The notes below the pieces were generated by a model. That model was not told the DNA's origin. It saw only the letters and a list, made by a program, of their open reading frames with translations, and searched no databases. 38,356 nucleotides of DNA from Burkholderiaceae bacterium (GTDB lineage: Bacteria > Pseudomonadota > Gammaproteobacteria > Burkholderiales > Burkholderiaceae): contig JAGWNU010000010.1 of the NCBI GenBank assembly GCA_028871175.1, positions 1 through 38,356 of the forward strand, in the 5' to 3' direction. Shown here one piece after another: positions 7,942 to 17,062 of the stretch. A program made the position numbers and the translations under genes. How positions within the stretch are numbered: position 1 is the stretch's first letter; every line of letters starts with the position of its first letter.

Positions 7942-9483
7942 TCAGATCTGAGGATTGAGCTTCTCGCTGCTCTTGTCCTGCAGCTTGTTCAGCGCGGCCA
8001 GATACGCCTTGGCCGAGGCGGCGACGATATCCGGATCCGTGCCCACGCCGTTGACGATGCGGCCCGACTTCGACAGGCGAACCGTAACCTCGCCCTGCGC
8101 CTGCGTACCCGTCGTGATGGCATTGACGGAATACAACAACTGCTCGGCACCGCTGGCAACCTTGCTCTCGATGGCATTGAGGGTGGCATCAACAGGACCG
8201 TTGCCTTCCGCCTCGCCCGTTACCTCCTTGCCGTCCGCCACGAACACGATGCGGGCATGCGGACGCTCGCCGGTTTCCGAGCGCTGCGACAGCGACACGA
8301 AGCGGAAATGCTCGCCTTCGCTCTGCTGCGCCTCATCCGAGACGATGGCAACGATGTCTTCGTCGAAGATCTCGGCCTTCTGATCGGCCAGCTCCTTGAA
8401 GCGCGTAAAGGCAGCATTGAGTTCCGCCTCAGAATCGAGTTCGATACCGAGTTCCTGCAAGCGTTGCTTGAACGCGTTGCGGCCCGACAGCTTGCCGAGA
8501 ACGATCTTGTTCGCAGACCAGCCCACGTCTTCCGCGCGCATGATTTCGTACGTGTCGCGCGCCTTCAGCACGCCGTCCTGGTGAATGCCGGAGGCATGTG
8601 CGAAGGCGTTTGCGCCCACCACAGCCTTGTTGGGCTGCACCACGAAACCGGTGATCTGCGAGACGAGCTTGGAAGCCGGGACGATCTGCGTCGTGTCAAC
8701 GCCGACGTCGAGGTTGAAGTAGTCGCGGCGCGTCTTGACGGCCATCACCACCTCTTCCAGGCTGGTATTGCCGGCGCGTTCACCCAGGCCGTTGATGGTG
8801 CATTCGACCTGACGCGCGCCACCCAGCTTGACCGCAGCCAGCGAATTGGCGACTGCCATGCCGAGGTCGTTATGGCAGTGCACCGACCAGATCGCCTTGT
8901 CCGAATTCGGGATGCGTTCGCGCACCGAGCGAATCAGTGCGGCATAACCTTCCGGCACCGCGTAACCCACCGTATCGGGAAGATTGATCGTCGTCGCGCC
9001 CTCGGCGATCACGCCTTCCAGCACGCGACAGAGGAAATCCATGTCGGAGCGGCTGCCATCTTCCGGCGAGAACTCGATGTCGTCCGTGAACTGACGCGCG
9101 AACCGCACCGCAAGACGGGCCTGCTCGTACACCTGATCCGGCGTCATGCGCAGCTTCTTTTCCATGTGCAGCGCCGAAGTGGCGATGAATGTATGGATCC
9201 GGAACTGACCGGCGGGCTTCAACGCCTCGGCCGCGCGGGAGATATCACGGTCGTTGGCGCGAGCCAGGGAACAGATTCGCGAGTCCTTGACCGACTGCGC
9301 AATCGCGCGGATGGCCTCGAAGTCGCCATTCGAGCTGGCCGCGAAACCGGCTTCGATCACGTCCACCTTGAGCCGCTCGAGCTGTTTGGCGATACGGATC
9401 TTTTCTTCCTTGGTCATCGAGGCGCCAGGGGACTGCTCGCCATCGCGCAACGTGGTATCAAAAATAATGAGTTTGTCGCTCAT
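7942..9483 (-). CDS. leuA: 2-isopropylmalate synthase
   Basis: Condenses acetyl-CoA with 2-oxoisovalerate, the committed step of leucine biosynthesis. The 513-residue product is the usual long LeuA: a catalytic TIM barrel with [13 protein letters not shown] at residues 8-20 and the metal-binding [13 protein letters not shown] motif near 200, the [14 protein letters not shown] segment, then a linker and a C-terminal regulatory domain (about 385-505) that binds leucine for feedback inhibition in this family. The start is supported by an AAGGAG ribosome-binding site. It is preceded by a 316-nt leader with promoter, short leucine-rich ORF and terminator hairpin, suggesting transcription attenuation. 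It stands alone, without leuBCD in the window. Confidence 0.97.
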   Translation of the reverse strand: MSDKLIIFDTTLRDGEQSPGASMTKEEKIRIAKQLERLKVDVIEAGFAASSNGDFEAIRAIAQSVKDSRICSLARANDRDISRAAEALKPAGQFRIHTFIATSALHMEKKLRMTPDQVYEQARLAVRFARQFTDDIEFSPEDGSRSDMDFLCRVLEGVIAEGATTINLPDTVGYAVPEGYAALIRSVRERIPNSDKAIWSVHCHNDLGMAVANSLAAVKLGGARQVECTINGLGERAGNTSLEEVVMAVKTRRDYFNLDVGVDTTQIVPASKLVSQITGFVVQPNKAVVGANAFAHASGIHQDGVLKARDTYEIMRAEDVGWSANKIVLGKLSGRNAFKQRLQELGIELDSEAELNAAFTRFKELADQKAEIFDEDIVAIVSDEAQQSEGEHFRFVSLSQRSETGERPHARIVFVADGKEVTGEAEGNGPVDATLNAIESKVASGAEQLLYSVNAITTGTQAQGEVTVRLSKSGRIVNGVGTDPDIVAASAKAYLAALNKLQDKSSEKLNPQI

Positions 9484-9560
9484 GGCGGCTCCTTGGTGGC
9501 GTGACGTTTTTGGCGTCGATCTCAGTGGTGTGAAGGGCTGGCTTTTTGCGGCGCAAAATG

Positions 9561-9597
9561 CAAAACGCCCCGGCGTGCATGGTTGCAGGCCGGGGCG
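9561..9597 (-). terminator. Attenuator hairpin upstream of leuA
   Basis: A perfect 9-bp stem (CGCCCCGGC 9566-9574, GCCGGGGCG 9589-9597) is followed on the minus strand by TTTTGCATTTT, 80 nt before the leuA start codon. Its position between a promoter and the gene, just downstream of a leucine-rich ORF, marks it as an attenuator rather than the pssA terminator. Confidence 0.75.
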
Positions 9598-9655
9598 CTG
9601 TGAATCCTGGTTCGCGAAAACTTGGCGGTTTCTGCTTGCCTTGTCTTGCGATTTC

Positions 9656-9739
9656 CTATGCGCGTGTCCCGACCTGACGACCTAGTAGGCCATCAATCGA
9701 GACTAGCGTAATCAGAATGGAAATCGGGTGCGAAAGCAT
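9656..9739 (-). CDS. Putative leucine leader peptide (leuL-type)
   Basis: A 27-codon ORF from ATG at 9737-9739 to TAG at 9656-9658. Leucine occupies codons 2, 9, 12, 18 and 19, with CTA used three times (12, 18, 19), a codon expected to be rare in this GC-rich genome; four isoleucines (6, 8, 10, 15) and two valines are also present. Translation would sense charged leucyl-tRNA. Codons 22-24 (CAGGTCGGG) can pair over 9 bp, one a wobble, with CCCGGCCTG in the attenuator (9586-9594), giving an antiterminator. The predicted transcription start lies only 1-2 nt before the ATG, so translation may be leaderless. Assignment rests on codon content and position. Confidence 0.65.
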   Translation of the reverse strand: MLSHPISILITLVSIDGLLGRQVGTRA

Positions 9740-9746
9740 GCGAATG

Positions 9747-9775
9747 ACTATAGACGAATTCAAAAATTGACGCAA
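9747..9775 (-). promoter_or_regulatory. Promoter of the leuA leader transcript
   Basis: Minus-strand TTGCGT (9770-9775) and TATAGT (9747-9752) are 17 nt apart, directly upstream of the leucine leader ORF. The -10 matches 5 of 6 and the -35 matches 3 of 6 consensus bases. Confidence 0.5.
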
Positions 9776-9799
9776 GCGCACAATCGTGCAGCGCACCAG

Positions 9800-10672
9800 T
9801 CACTCATGCGCATCTTCGGACGCCTGCCTTGGCAAGCGCGGACTTCCCTGCTGCCCGTGCAACGTGCGCCAGCCCCAGAGGAGATAACCCGATAGGGCGT
9901 AGCCAACGAACAGGCCGAACAGTGCCACCGGCGGATCGCTCGATACCACCACGAACAGCACAAGCACCAGCACCATCACACCGAACGGCACACGGTGCCG
10001 CACATCAAGCGCCTTGCCACTGTAGAACGGCGCATTCGACACCATCGACAGCCCTGCATACAGGGTCAGCCCGAATGCAACCCACGGCATCCACAGCTCC
10101 TTGACGGGCAGCTTGTTGTCGATGGCCAGCCAGACAAAGCCGGCGATCAGCGCAGCGGCGGCCGGGCTCGGCATCCCCTGGAAGAAGCGTTTGTCGACCA
10201 CACCAATGTTGGTGTTGAAGCGCGCCAGACGCAGCGCTGCGCCTGCGCAGTAAACGAACGCAGCCAACCAGCCCCACTTGCCCAGGTCACGTAAGATCCA
10301 CTCGTACATCACCAGCGCGGGCGCGACACCGAATGACACCATGTCCGACAGCGAGTCGTATTGTTCACCAAACGCGCTTTGCGTGTGGGTGATGCGTGCG
10401 ACACGCCCGTCCATGCCGTCAAGCACCATCGCCGCAAAGATGGCAATGGCCGCCGTCTCGAAGTTCAGGTTCATGGCCTGCACGATCGCAAAAAAGCCCG
10501 CGAACAGGGCCGCTGTCGTGAAGGCATTGGGCAGCAGGTAAATGCCGCGCCGACGTGGACGCATGACCTCGAGGTCGTCGTCCTCCGATCGTGGATGGTT
10601 GTGGCGCAACGGACGCAGGTGCGTCACATTGTTGGCAGTAAAGCGCTTCTTGCGCCGGTTGAACGCGGGCAT
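9800..10672 (-). CDS. pssA: CDP-diacylglycerol-serine O-phosphatidyltransferase
   Basis: Makes phosphatidylserine from CDP-diacylglycerol and serine in the inner membrane; the product is the substrate of Psd. The 290-residue protein has a basic N-terminal tail of about 45 residues, then several membrane helices. The complete CDP-alcohol phosphotransferase signature is present: Asp85, Asp88-Gly89, Ala92-Arg93, Gly102, Asp106 and Asp110. It belongs to the membrane-integral (type II) class, not the E. coli peripheral enzyme. A GGAGG ribosome-binding site decides the ATG at 10670-10672, 11 nt after the psd stop codon, so psd and pssA are one operon. Confidence 0.95.
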   Translation of the reverse strand: MPAFNRRKKRFTANNVTHLRPLRHNHPRSEDDDLEVMRPRRRGIYLLPNAFTTAALFAGFFAIVQAMNLNFETAAIAIFAAMVLDGMDGRVARITHTQSAFGEQYDSLSDMVSFGVAPALVMYEWILRDLGKWGWLAAFVYCAGAALRLARFNTNIGVVDKRFFQGMPSPAAAALIAGFVWLAIDNKLPVKELWMPWVAFGLTLYAGLSMVSNAPFYSGKALDVRHRVPFGVMVLVLVLFVVVSSDPPVALFGLFVGYALSGYLLWGWRTLHGQQGSPRLPRQASEDAHE

Positions 10673-10683
10673 GGCAGCCTCCG

Positions 10684-11331
10684 TCAGTCCAGTTCGGCGA
10701 GCACCGTGAGGGTCGCAGACACTTTCTCGCCAATCGTCACGCGCGGGCGCGCAGTCAGCGGAAGATACACATCGACGCGCGAGCCGAATCGGATGAAACC
10801 GTAGCGCTGACCACGTACAAGCGTCTCGCCTGCCTTGGTATAGCAAAGAATACGACGCGCGATCAAACCGGCCACCTGCACCGACGTGACGAGCTGCCCG
10901 TCGGCGCGACGCAACACGACTGCATTACGCTCGTTCTCCAGCGAAGCCTTGTCCAAGTCGGCATTCACGAACTTGCCGGGAAAATACTGCACTTGCTGCA
11001 CCGTGCCGTCGACCGGCGCACGGTTCGAGTGCACGTTGAACACGTTCATGAACACGCTGATCTTCAGCGCATCGCGATCGGCGTACGGATCACGCACTTG
11101 CTCGACGGCGACGATGCGACCATCGGCCGGCGACAGAATCGCATTGGCCTGCGTGGGCACGGCGCGCGCCGGATCGCGGAAAAACTGCAGCACAAACAGC
11201 GTCAGCATCCAGAACGGCCAAGCCCAGCCGAAGCCGGCGGCAGCCTGCACGATGAGCGTGACGATGAAAATCCCGCCCAGGTACGGCCAGCCCTCGCGGG
11301 CGATGATGGGATGCGGATACGTGTTGTTCAA
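10684..11331 (-). CDS. psd: Phosphatidylserine decarboxylase proenzyme
   Basis: Decarboxylates phosphatidylserine to phosphatidylethanolamine. The 215-residue product is the short Psd class, with two membrane helices near the N-terminus (about 18-50), SPADGRIV near 67-74, and the autocleavage Gly183-Ser184 pair in [10 protein letters not shown], which yields the pyruvoyl prosthetic group. I place the start at a TTG (11329-11331), giving [14 protein letters not shown] as the N-terminus, because GAGGT lies 5 nt upstream and no ATG or GTG sits near the family N-terminus. Longer in-frame starts would add non-family sequence that runs over the ilvC terminator. It lies downstream of ilvC and is separated from it by that terminator. 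Confidence 0.92.
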   Translation of the reverse strand: MNNTYPHPIIAREGWPYLGGIFIVTLIVQAAAGFGWAWPFWMLTLFVLQFFRDPARAVPTQANAILSPADGRIVAVEQVRDPYADRDALKISVFMNVFNVHSNRAPVDGTVQQVQYFPGKFVNADLDKASLENERNAVVLRRADGQLVTSVQVAGLIARRILCYTKAGETLVRGQRYGFIRFGSRVDVYLPLTARPRVTIGEKVSATLTVLAELD

Positions 11332-11429
11332 ATCAGACCTCGACAGCGTCTTGAAGGAAATGCGGCATTCTAGCCGACACGGGGCCGCGCCAGCACTTGA
11401 AACAATGGTTGGCGCCCCGGATTCAGCAT

Positions 11430-11456
11430 AAAAAAAGCCAGCCCGGAGGCTGGCTT
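11430..11456 (-). terminator. Rho-independent terminator of ilvC
   Basis: A 9-bp stem (AAGCCAGCC 11435-11443, GGCTGGCTT 11448-11456) with a CGGA/TCCG loop runs into seven T residues on the minus strand, 25 nt after the ilvC stop codon. Confidence 0.9.
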
Positions 11457-11479
11457 CTTCTCGCACAAGGCGCGAACAA

Positions 11480-12505
<1,026 letters not shown>

Positions 12506-12572
12506 CTAATTTTCAAATACTTCAATATCGATGGGGTCCGGCCGCAGTTACACGCTGGGTGCACGCGCCGGC

Positions 12573-13064
12573 TCAAACCTTCAGAATGCGCTCGCCGCGG
12601 CCGATGCCCGAGCCGCCCGTACGGACGGTCTCAAGAATGGCAGTGCGATCGATGGCATCGAGAAACGCGTCGAGCTTGCTGCCGTTGCCGGTCAGCTCGA
12701 TCGTGTAGGTCTTCTCGGTCACGTCGATGATGCGGCCGCGGAAGATGTCCGCGGTACGCTTCATCTCCTCGCGCTCCTTACCGACCGCGCGCACCTTCAC
12801 GAGCATCAGCTCGCGCTCGATGTGCGCACCTTCGGTCAGGTCGACGACCTTGACGACTTCCACCAGGCGGTTCAGGTGCTTGGTGATCTGCTCGATGATG
12901 TCGTCCGAACCGGTCGTGACGATCGTCATGCGCGACAGCGAGGCATCTTCAGTCGGAGCGACCGTCAGCGTCTCGATGTTGTACCCACGCGCCGAGAACA
13001 GACCCACCACGCGCGACAGCGCGCCGGGTTCGTTTTCCAGCAGGACGGAAATGATGTGACGCAT
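12573..13064 (-). CDS. ilvH: Acetolactate synthase, regulatory (small) subunit
   Basis: Regulatory subunit that activates the catalytic subunit IlvI and confers valine feedback inhibition. The 163-residue product has an N-terminal ACT domain (HIISVLLENEPGALSRVVGLFSARGYNIETL, about 3-33, where branched-chain effectors bind) and the usual C-terminal half (RELMLVKVRAVG to GSKLDAFLDAI). Its ATG shares one base with the ilvI stop codon (TAATG), implying translational coupling that would keep the two subunits balanced. Confidence 0.97.
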   Translation of the reverse strand: MRHIISVLLENEPGALSRVVGLFSARGYNIETLTVAPTEDASLSRMTIVTTGSDDIIEQITKHLNRLVEVVKVVDLTEGAHIERELMLVKVRAVGKEREEMKRTADIFRGRIIDVTEKTYTIELTGNGSKLDAFLDAIDRTAILETVRTGGSGIGRGERILKV

Positions 13065-14821
13065 TACAGATCCTCCGCGCCGAGCAGCATTTCAGAAATG
13101 CCCTTGCCTGCCTGGACCATCGGCCAGACGTTTTCGGTCGGGTCGGTCTGGAAGTCGAGGAACACGGTGCGATCCTTGAGTCGGAAGGCTTCGCGCAGCG
13201 CGGGCTCGACGTCGGACGTCTTCTCGATGCGCATGCCAACGTGGCCATACGATTCGGCCAGCTTCACGAAGTCGGGCAGCGCCTGCATGTAGGAGTGCGA
13301 GTAACGGTTGTCGTACTCGATTTCCTGCCACTGGCGCACCATGCCCAGGTAGCCGTTGTTGAGCGAGCAGATCTTCACCGGGGTGTCGTACTGCAGGCAG
13401 GTCGACAGTTCCTGGATGCACATCTGGATCGAGCCTTCACCGGTGATGGTGACAACTTCCTTGTCCGGGAATGCCTTCTTGATGCCCATCGCGTACGGCA
13501 GGCCCACGCCCATCGTGCCCAGGCCGCCGGAGTTGATCCAGCGGCGCGGCTCGTTGAACTTGTAGAACTGCGCGGCCCACATCTGGTGCTGACCGACGTC
13601 AGAGCAGACGAAGGCATCGCCATTGGTCAGTTCCCAGATCTTCTCGACCACGTACTGCGGCTTGATGATCTCGGAGGTACGGTCGTACTTCAGGCAATCG
13701 ACGCTGCGCCACTGTTCGATCTGCTCCCACCACTTCGCCAGCGCCGTCTTGTTGGGCTTGATTTCACCCGTCTGGATCTGGGCGATCATCTCCTGCAGCA
13801 CGTCCTTGACGTTGCCGACGATGGGGATGTCGACCTTCACCCGCTTGGAGATGGAGGACGGATCGATGTCGATGTGGATGATCTTGCGCGGCTGCGTGGA
13901 GAAGTGCGCGGGGCTGCCGATCACGCGATCATCGAACCGTGCGCCGATGGCGATCAGCACGTCACAGTTCTGCATCGCCATGTTGGCTTCGTACGTGCCG
14001 TGCATGCCGAGCATGCCAACGAACTGCTTGCTGGTACCAGGGAAGGCGCCCAGACCCATCAGCGTGTTCGTGACCGGGTAGCCCGTCAGCGCAGCCAGTT
14101 GGCGCAACTCTTCGCTGGCCTCCGCCAGCACCACACCGCCACCCGAATAGATGTACGGACGCTCAGCCTGCAGCAGCAGGCTCACCGCCTTGCGGATCTG
14201 GCCGGAGTGCCCCTTGTTGACCGGGTTGTACGAGCGCATCTCGATGGTCTTCGGATACTCGTACTTGCACATCTCGCGCGAGACATCCTTGGGGATGTCC
14301 ACCACCACCGGGCCCGGACGGCCGGTCGAGGCAATGTAGAACGCCTTCTTGATGGTCGACGCGAGGTTGCGAACGTCCTTGACCAGGAAGTTGTGCTTGA
14401 CGATCGGGCGCGTGATGCCGACCGTGTCGCACTCCTGGAAAGCGTCCTGGCCGATGGCGTGCGTCGGCACGTTGCCGGTGATGACCACCATCGGGATCGA
14501 GTCGAGGTACGCGGTGGCGATGCCGGTCACGGCATTTGTCACACCCGGGCCGGACGTGACCAGCGCGACACCAACCTTGCCCGTGGCGCGCGCATAGCCG
14601 TCGGCCGCATGGACCGCCGCCTGTTCATGGCGCACCAGGATGTGTTCGATCTTGTTTTGCTTGTAGAACGCGTCGTAGATATAGAGCACCGCGCCGCCGG
14701 GGTAGCCCCAGACGAACTCGACACCCTCTGCCGCGAGCGCATTGACGAGGATCTCTGACCCCATCATGTCGGCAGTTGAACCGCTATTGGCGTGGGAAAA
14801 TTCCGCGCTTGGCATATTCAT
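13064..14821 (-). CDS. ilvI: Acetolactate synthase, catalytic (large) subunit
   Basis: Thiamine-diphosphate enzyme that condenses two pyruvates, or pyruvate and 2-oxobutyrate, at the start of branched-chain amino acid synthesis. The 585-residue product shows the catalytic glutamate region (VRHEQAAVHAADGYAR), the FAD-contacting middle domain and the ThDP/Mg2+ motif (TGEGSIQMCIQEL to NNGYLGMVRQW). The chosen ATG (14819-14821) has AAAGGA 5 nt upstream; a second ATG two codons later is possible. The N-terminal 20 residues are a variable leader. Sequence alone does not separate IlvI, IlvB and IlvG types; the ilvH-ilvC context favours ilvI (also called ilvB in related genomes). Confidence 0.95.
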   Translation of the reverse strand: MNMPSAEFSHANSGSTADMMGSEILVNALAAEGVEFVWGYPGGAVLYIYDAFYKQNKIEHILVRHEQAAVHAADGYARATGKVGVALVTSGPGVTNAVTGIATAYLDSIPMVVITGNVPTHAIGQDAFQECDTVGITRPIVKHNFLVKDVRNLASTIKKAFYIASTGRPGPVVVDIPKDVSREMCKYEYPKTIEMRSYNPVNKGHSGQIRKAVSLLLQAERPYIYSGGGVVLAEASEELRQLAALTGYPVTNTLMGLGAFPGTSKQFVGMLGMHGTYEANMAMQNCDVLIAIGARFDDRVIGSPAHFSTQPRKIIHIDIDPSSISKRVKVDIPIVGNVKDVLQEMIAQIQTGEIKPNKTALAKWWEQIEQWRSVDCLKYDRTSEIIKPQYVVEKIWELTNGDAFVCSDVGQHQMWAAQFYKFNEPRRWINSGGLGTMGVGLPYAMGIKKAFPDKEVVTITGEGSIQMCIQELSTCLQYDTPVKICSLNNGYLGMVRQWQEIEYDNRYSHSYMQALPDFVKLAESYGHVGMRIEKTSDVEPALREAFRLKDRTVFLDFQTDPTENVWPMVQAGKGISEMLLGAEDL

Positions 14822-14966
14822 GTCAGTCCTTTGCAATTTTCGGCAAAAAATTGTTTGGATGCTCTCTACCGGGCTTGTGGCGCGGGTTTGAGCGGTGCGC
14901 GTCTGCATGGATGGTCCGCCTGATGGGCGGCCAGATGAGACAAACCACAGATGTTGTGAACCGCGA

Positions 14967-14995
14967 ATGATACTGCAATGCCGCAAGGCGGTCCA
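14967..14995 (-). promoter_or_regulatory. Candidate promoter of ilvI-ilvH-ilvC
   Basis: Minus-strand TGGACC (14990-14995) and TATCAT (14967-14972) with 17-nt spacing match sigma-70 boxes at 4 and 5 of 6 positions, about 140 nt before ilvI. Confidence 0.45.
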
Positions 14996-15021
14996 GCCGC
15001 CGCGCGATTCGCCACACCAGA

Positions 15022-15050
15022 CTGTCCGCCGGACAGCCGGGCTGTCCGCG
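15022..15050. repeat. Alternating CTGTCC/GGACAG inverted repeats
   Basis: CTGTCC (15022-15027) can pair with GGACAG (15031-15036), while CGGACAGC (15030-15037) can instead pair with GCTGTCCG (15041-15048). The overlapping dyads lie upstream of the ilvI promoter and could be a regulator-binding site or a switchable hairpin. Confidence 0.4.
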
Positions 15051-15118
15051 GAACGGCATTTTTGCTAGCATCGCAACATTTTTGGCGGCCTAGACCGTCA
15101 GCCGCGCGGCGCTACCAT

Positions 15119-15135
15119 CACATTATGACAATGTG
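15119..15135 (+). promoter_or_regulatory. Dyad upstream of the sigma-factor gene
   Basis: CACATT-ATGAC-AATGTG is a perfect 6-bp dyad with a 5-nt spacer, centred 52 nt before the sigma-factor start codon in an AT-rich pocket. It resembles an operator; the binding protein is unknown. Confidence 0.4.
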
Positions 15136-15178
15136 AAATGTCGCCAAAACGCCCCACAGGATTCGCACCCGCCGTTGT

Positions 15179-15745
15179 ATGGCCTCTGAACAGGAACTGT
15201 CGGCCTTCCTTTTAAGCGTCGAAAAACGCGCCTTCAAGCAGGCAGTATTCGCGGTCCGCGATGATGACGCCGCGCTCGACATCGTGCAGGACGCGATGAT
15301 CAAGCTAGCCGAAAAATACGGGGACAAGCCCGGCGCAGAGCTGCCGCTGCTCTTCCAGCGCATCTTGCAGAACACCATTCACGACTGGTTTCGCCGCGCC
15401 AAGGTACGCAATACCTGGGTCAGCTTGTTCTCCAGCTTCCGCTCGGACGCCGAGGGCGACGATACGGATCCGCTTGAGTTGATCGAAAGCGAAGCCGGCT
15501 CCACAGCAGCGGAGAGCAGCGCCGACAAGTTCGAGCGCGCGCAGATGCTGGACATTCTGGAACGTGAGATCGAGAAGCTTCCGGCGCGTCAACGGGAGGC
15601 CTTCCTGATGCGTTACTGGGAAGACATGGATGTTGCCGAGACCGCCCAGGCGATGGGCTGTTCCGAGGGGAGCGTGAAGACGCACTGCTCGAGGGCAACG
15701 CACGCCCTGGCCCAAGCGCTGCGGGCGCGAGGGATCCGACTATGA
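15179..15745 (+). CDS. ECF-type RNA polymerase sigma factor
   Basis: A 188-residue sigma factor with only regions 2 and 4, the extracytoplasmic-function layout. Region 2 includes DDDAALDIVQDAMIKLAEKYG and the -10-binding helix around QNTIHDWFRRAKVRN; region 4 carries the -35-binding helix-turn-helix in REAFLMRYWEDMDVAETAQAMGCSEGSVKTHCSRATHAL. A Ser/Asp/Glu-rich linker of about 45 residues joins them, longer than in RpoE. The ATG lacks a clear ribosome-binding site. The next gene overlaps it by 4 nt (ATGA) and encodes a single-pass membrane protein, the usual place for an anti-sigma factor. The signal and target genes are unknown. Confidence 0.88.
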   Translation: MASEQELSAFLLSVEKRAFKQAVFAVRDDDAALDIVQDAMIKLAEKYGDKPGAELPLLFQRILQNTIHDWFRRAKVRNTWVSLFSSFRSDAEGDDTDPLELIESEAGSTAAESSADKFERAQMLDILEREIEKLPARQREAFLMRYWEDMDVAETAQAMGCSEGSVKTHCSRATHALAQALRARGIRL

Positions 15746-16185
15746 ACAAGGCAGAACTTCGAGAACGCCGCTTCGTGCATGCCGTCCGCACCGCTCTGAA
15801 CGAGTCGGCCGGGCAGTTGCCGCCCGATGTGCGCGACCGCCTCGCCGCGGCGCGCCGGACAGCGCTCGCGCACCAGAAAGCAGAGGCGCCGCAGACGGTG
15901 CGTTCGCCTGCCATGGCCGTGCCCGGTGTGGGCTCAGTGTCGTTCGATCTGGAGGGACGCGGTCACGCCCCGCTCCAGCGTGCCGGCGCATTCCTGCGCC
16001 GCCTGGGCCTGCTGTGGCCGACCATCGCGCTGATCGCTGGGCTGGCCGGCATTTATCAGTGGCAGCAGCAGCAACGGGTCAACGAGCTCGCCGAAGTGGA
16101 CGCCGCAATGTTGCTGGATGACTTGCCGCTGGCCGCCTACGCCGACCAAGGCTTCCATCAGTATCTCGACAAACGCGATCAGTAA
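15742..16185 (+). CDS. DUF3619-type membrane protein, candidate anti-sigma factor
   Basis: A 147-residue protein I assign to the DUF3619 family from its opening and size. It has a polar N-terminal half (about 1-85, with a helix-rich RERRFVHAVRTALNESAGQLPPDVRDRLAAAR segment), one membrane helix (about 89-107) and a short C-terminal tail ending YLDKRDQ. An N-in, single-pass topology with a cytoplasmic sigma-binding domain would fit an anti-sigma factor. Its start overlaps the sigma-factor stop by 4 nt, so the two are translationally coupled, and the DUF3106 gene follows 10 nt later. The anti-sigma role is inferred from topology and context; I see no zinc-binding HxxxCxxC motif. Confidence 0.75.
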   Translation: MNKAELRERRFVHAVRTALNESAGQLPPDVRDRLAAARRTALAHQKAEAPQTVRSPAMAVPGVGSVSFDLEGRGHAPLQRAGAFLRRLGLLWPTIALIAGLAGIYQWQQQQRVNELAEVDAAMLLDDLPLAAYADQGFHQYLDKRDQ

Positions 16186-16195
16186 AGGCTGATCG

Positions 16196-17047
16196 ATGAG
16201 CAACTTGCACCGCACCCACGGCCAGGCACCGCGAGGCGATCGATTAGCACACCCCCGCGCAATCCTCCTCGCGCTGATCGGTGCCGCGGGACTGCTCACC
16301 ACCGGGCTCGTCATCGGACAGGTCCAGACAGCGTCGATGCCGGCAGCTGCCTCTGGCGCAGCAGCCAGCACAACCACTCCGCTGGCACTGCCAACGCCGC
16401 CCGCGACCAATCCGCAGCCCTCCATCCACCCAAACTGGTCGGAGTTGACCGTTGTACAGCAACGCATCCTCGCGCCGCTGTCACCGGAATGGAACGGGCT
16501 GCCCGAACTTGCCCGCAGGAAGTGGCTGCAGATCGCCCAGGCCTATCCGAGATTCACACCGGCCCAGCAGCAGCGCCTGCAGGCGCGCATGGCCGACTGG
16601 ATCAAGCTGACGCCGGAACAGCGTCACCGCGCCCGCGAAAACTTTCAGACCACGAAGTCCGTTCCGGTGCAGAAGAAGAGCGAGGCCTGGCAGCGATATC
16701 AGCACTTGTCCGACGACCAGAAGAAGGAGCTGGCCGCGGCAGCCAAGGCACAGAAGCGTCTATCGGCTGTCACGGCGTTGCCAAGTAGCGCGCGGCTCGC
16801 CAAGGATGCTGCGAAAGCCGTGCATCATGGGGCGCACACCAAGCCCGGCACGACCAAGTCCGCACCGAATGCGACGACACCGGCGCCGCTGCCGGTAACT
16901 GCATCGGCGCCGACAGCGTCGTCAACGCCGGCACCAGCGCCGGCAGTTGCCGCCCCCGCCGCCGCCAGCACCCCGTCCGTTGCGCCTGCCGGGCATTCCG
17001 ACGGCGACTCCGGCAACCCGCCACCATCGACCATGCTGGGCAGCTGA
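16196..17047 (+). CDS. DUF3106-type periplasmic, membrane-anchored protein
   Basis: A 283-residue protein with an N-terminal signal anchor (about 22-42), an Ala/Thr/Pro-rich spacer, then a helical core (about 78-180) that repeats short Leu-x-x-x-Gln/Arg-type elements: ELTVVQQRILAPLSPEWNGL, RRKWLQIAQAYPRFTPAQQQR and IKLTPEQRHRARENF. This matches the DUF3106 family and loosely recalls the LTxxQ helices of Spy, CpxP and ZraP/CnrX periplasmic sensors. The last 100 residues are low-complexity Ala/Pro/Thr/Ser. It is third in the sigma-factor operon, so a sensory or chaperone role at the envelope is plausible but unproven. Confidence 0.78.
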   Translation: MSNLHRTHGQAPRGDRLAHPRAILLALIGAAGLLTTGLVIGQVQTASMPAAASGAAASTTTPLALPTPPATNPQPSIHPNWSELTVVQQRILAPLSPEWNGLPELARRKWLQIAQAYPRFTPAQQQRLQARMADWIKLTPEQRHRARENFQTTKSVPVQKKSEAWQRYQHLSDDQKKELAAAAKAQKRLSAVTALPSSARLAKDAAKAVHHGAHTKPGTTKSAPNATTPAPLPVTASAPTASSTPAPAPAVAAPAAASTPSVAPAGHSDGDSGNPPPSTMLGS

Positions 17048-17062
17048 GCCCAGCGCGCCGTT

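Larger units (their letters stand above)
14822..15178. other. Divergent intergenic region between ilvI and the sigma-factor gene
   Basis: The 357 nt hold a plausible ilvI promoter (14967-14995), a 140-nt ilvI leader without an Ile/Val/Leu-rich leader peptide or attenuator, a block of alternating CTGTCC/GGACAG repeats (15022-15050), and a dyad close to the sigma-factor gene (15119-15135). A GGAAC (15050-15054) followed 16 nt later by TCGCA (15071-15075) loosely resembles an ECF promoter facing the sigma gene. Confidence 0.5.

Noticed and set aside
14822..14960. Search for an ilv-type attenuator or Ile/Val/Leu leader peptide before ilvI.
   Set aside because: The leader contains no branched-chain-rich ORF and no T-tailed hairpin; only a weak CCGCC/GGCGG stem.
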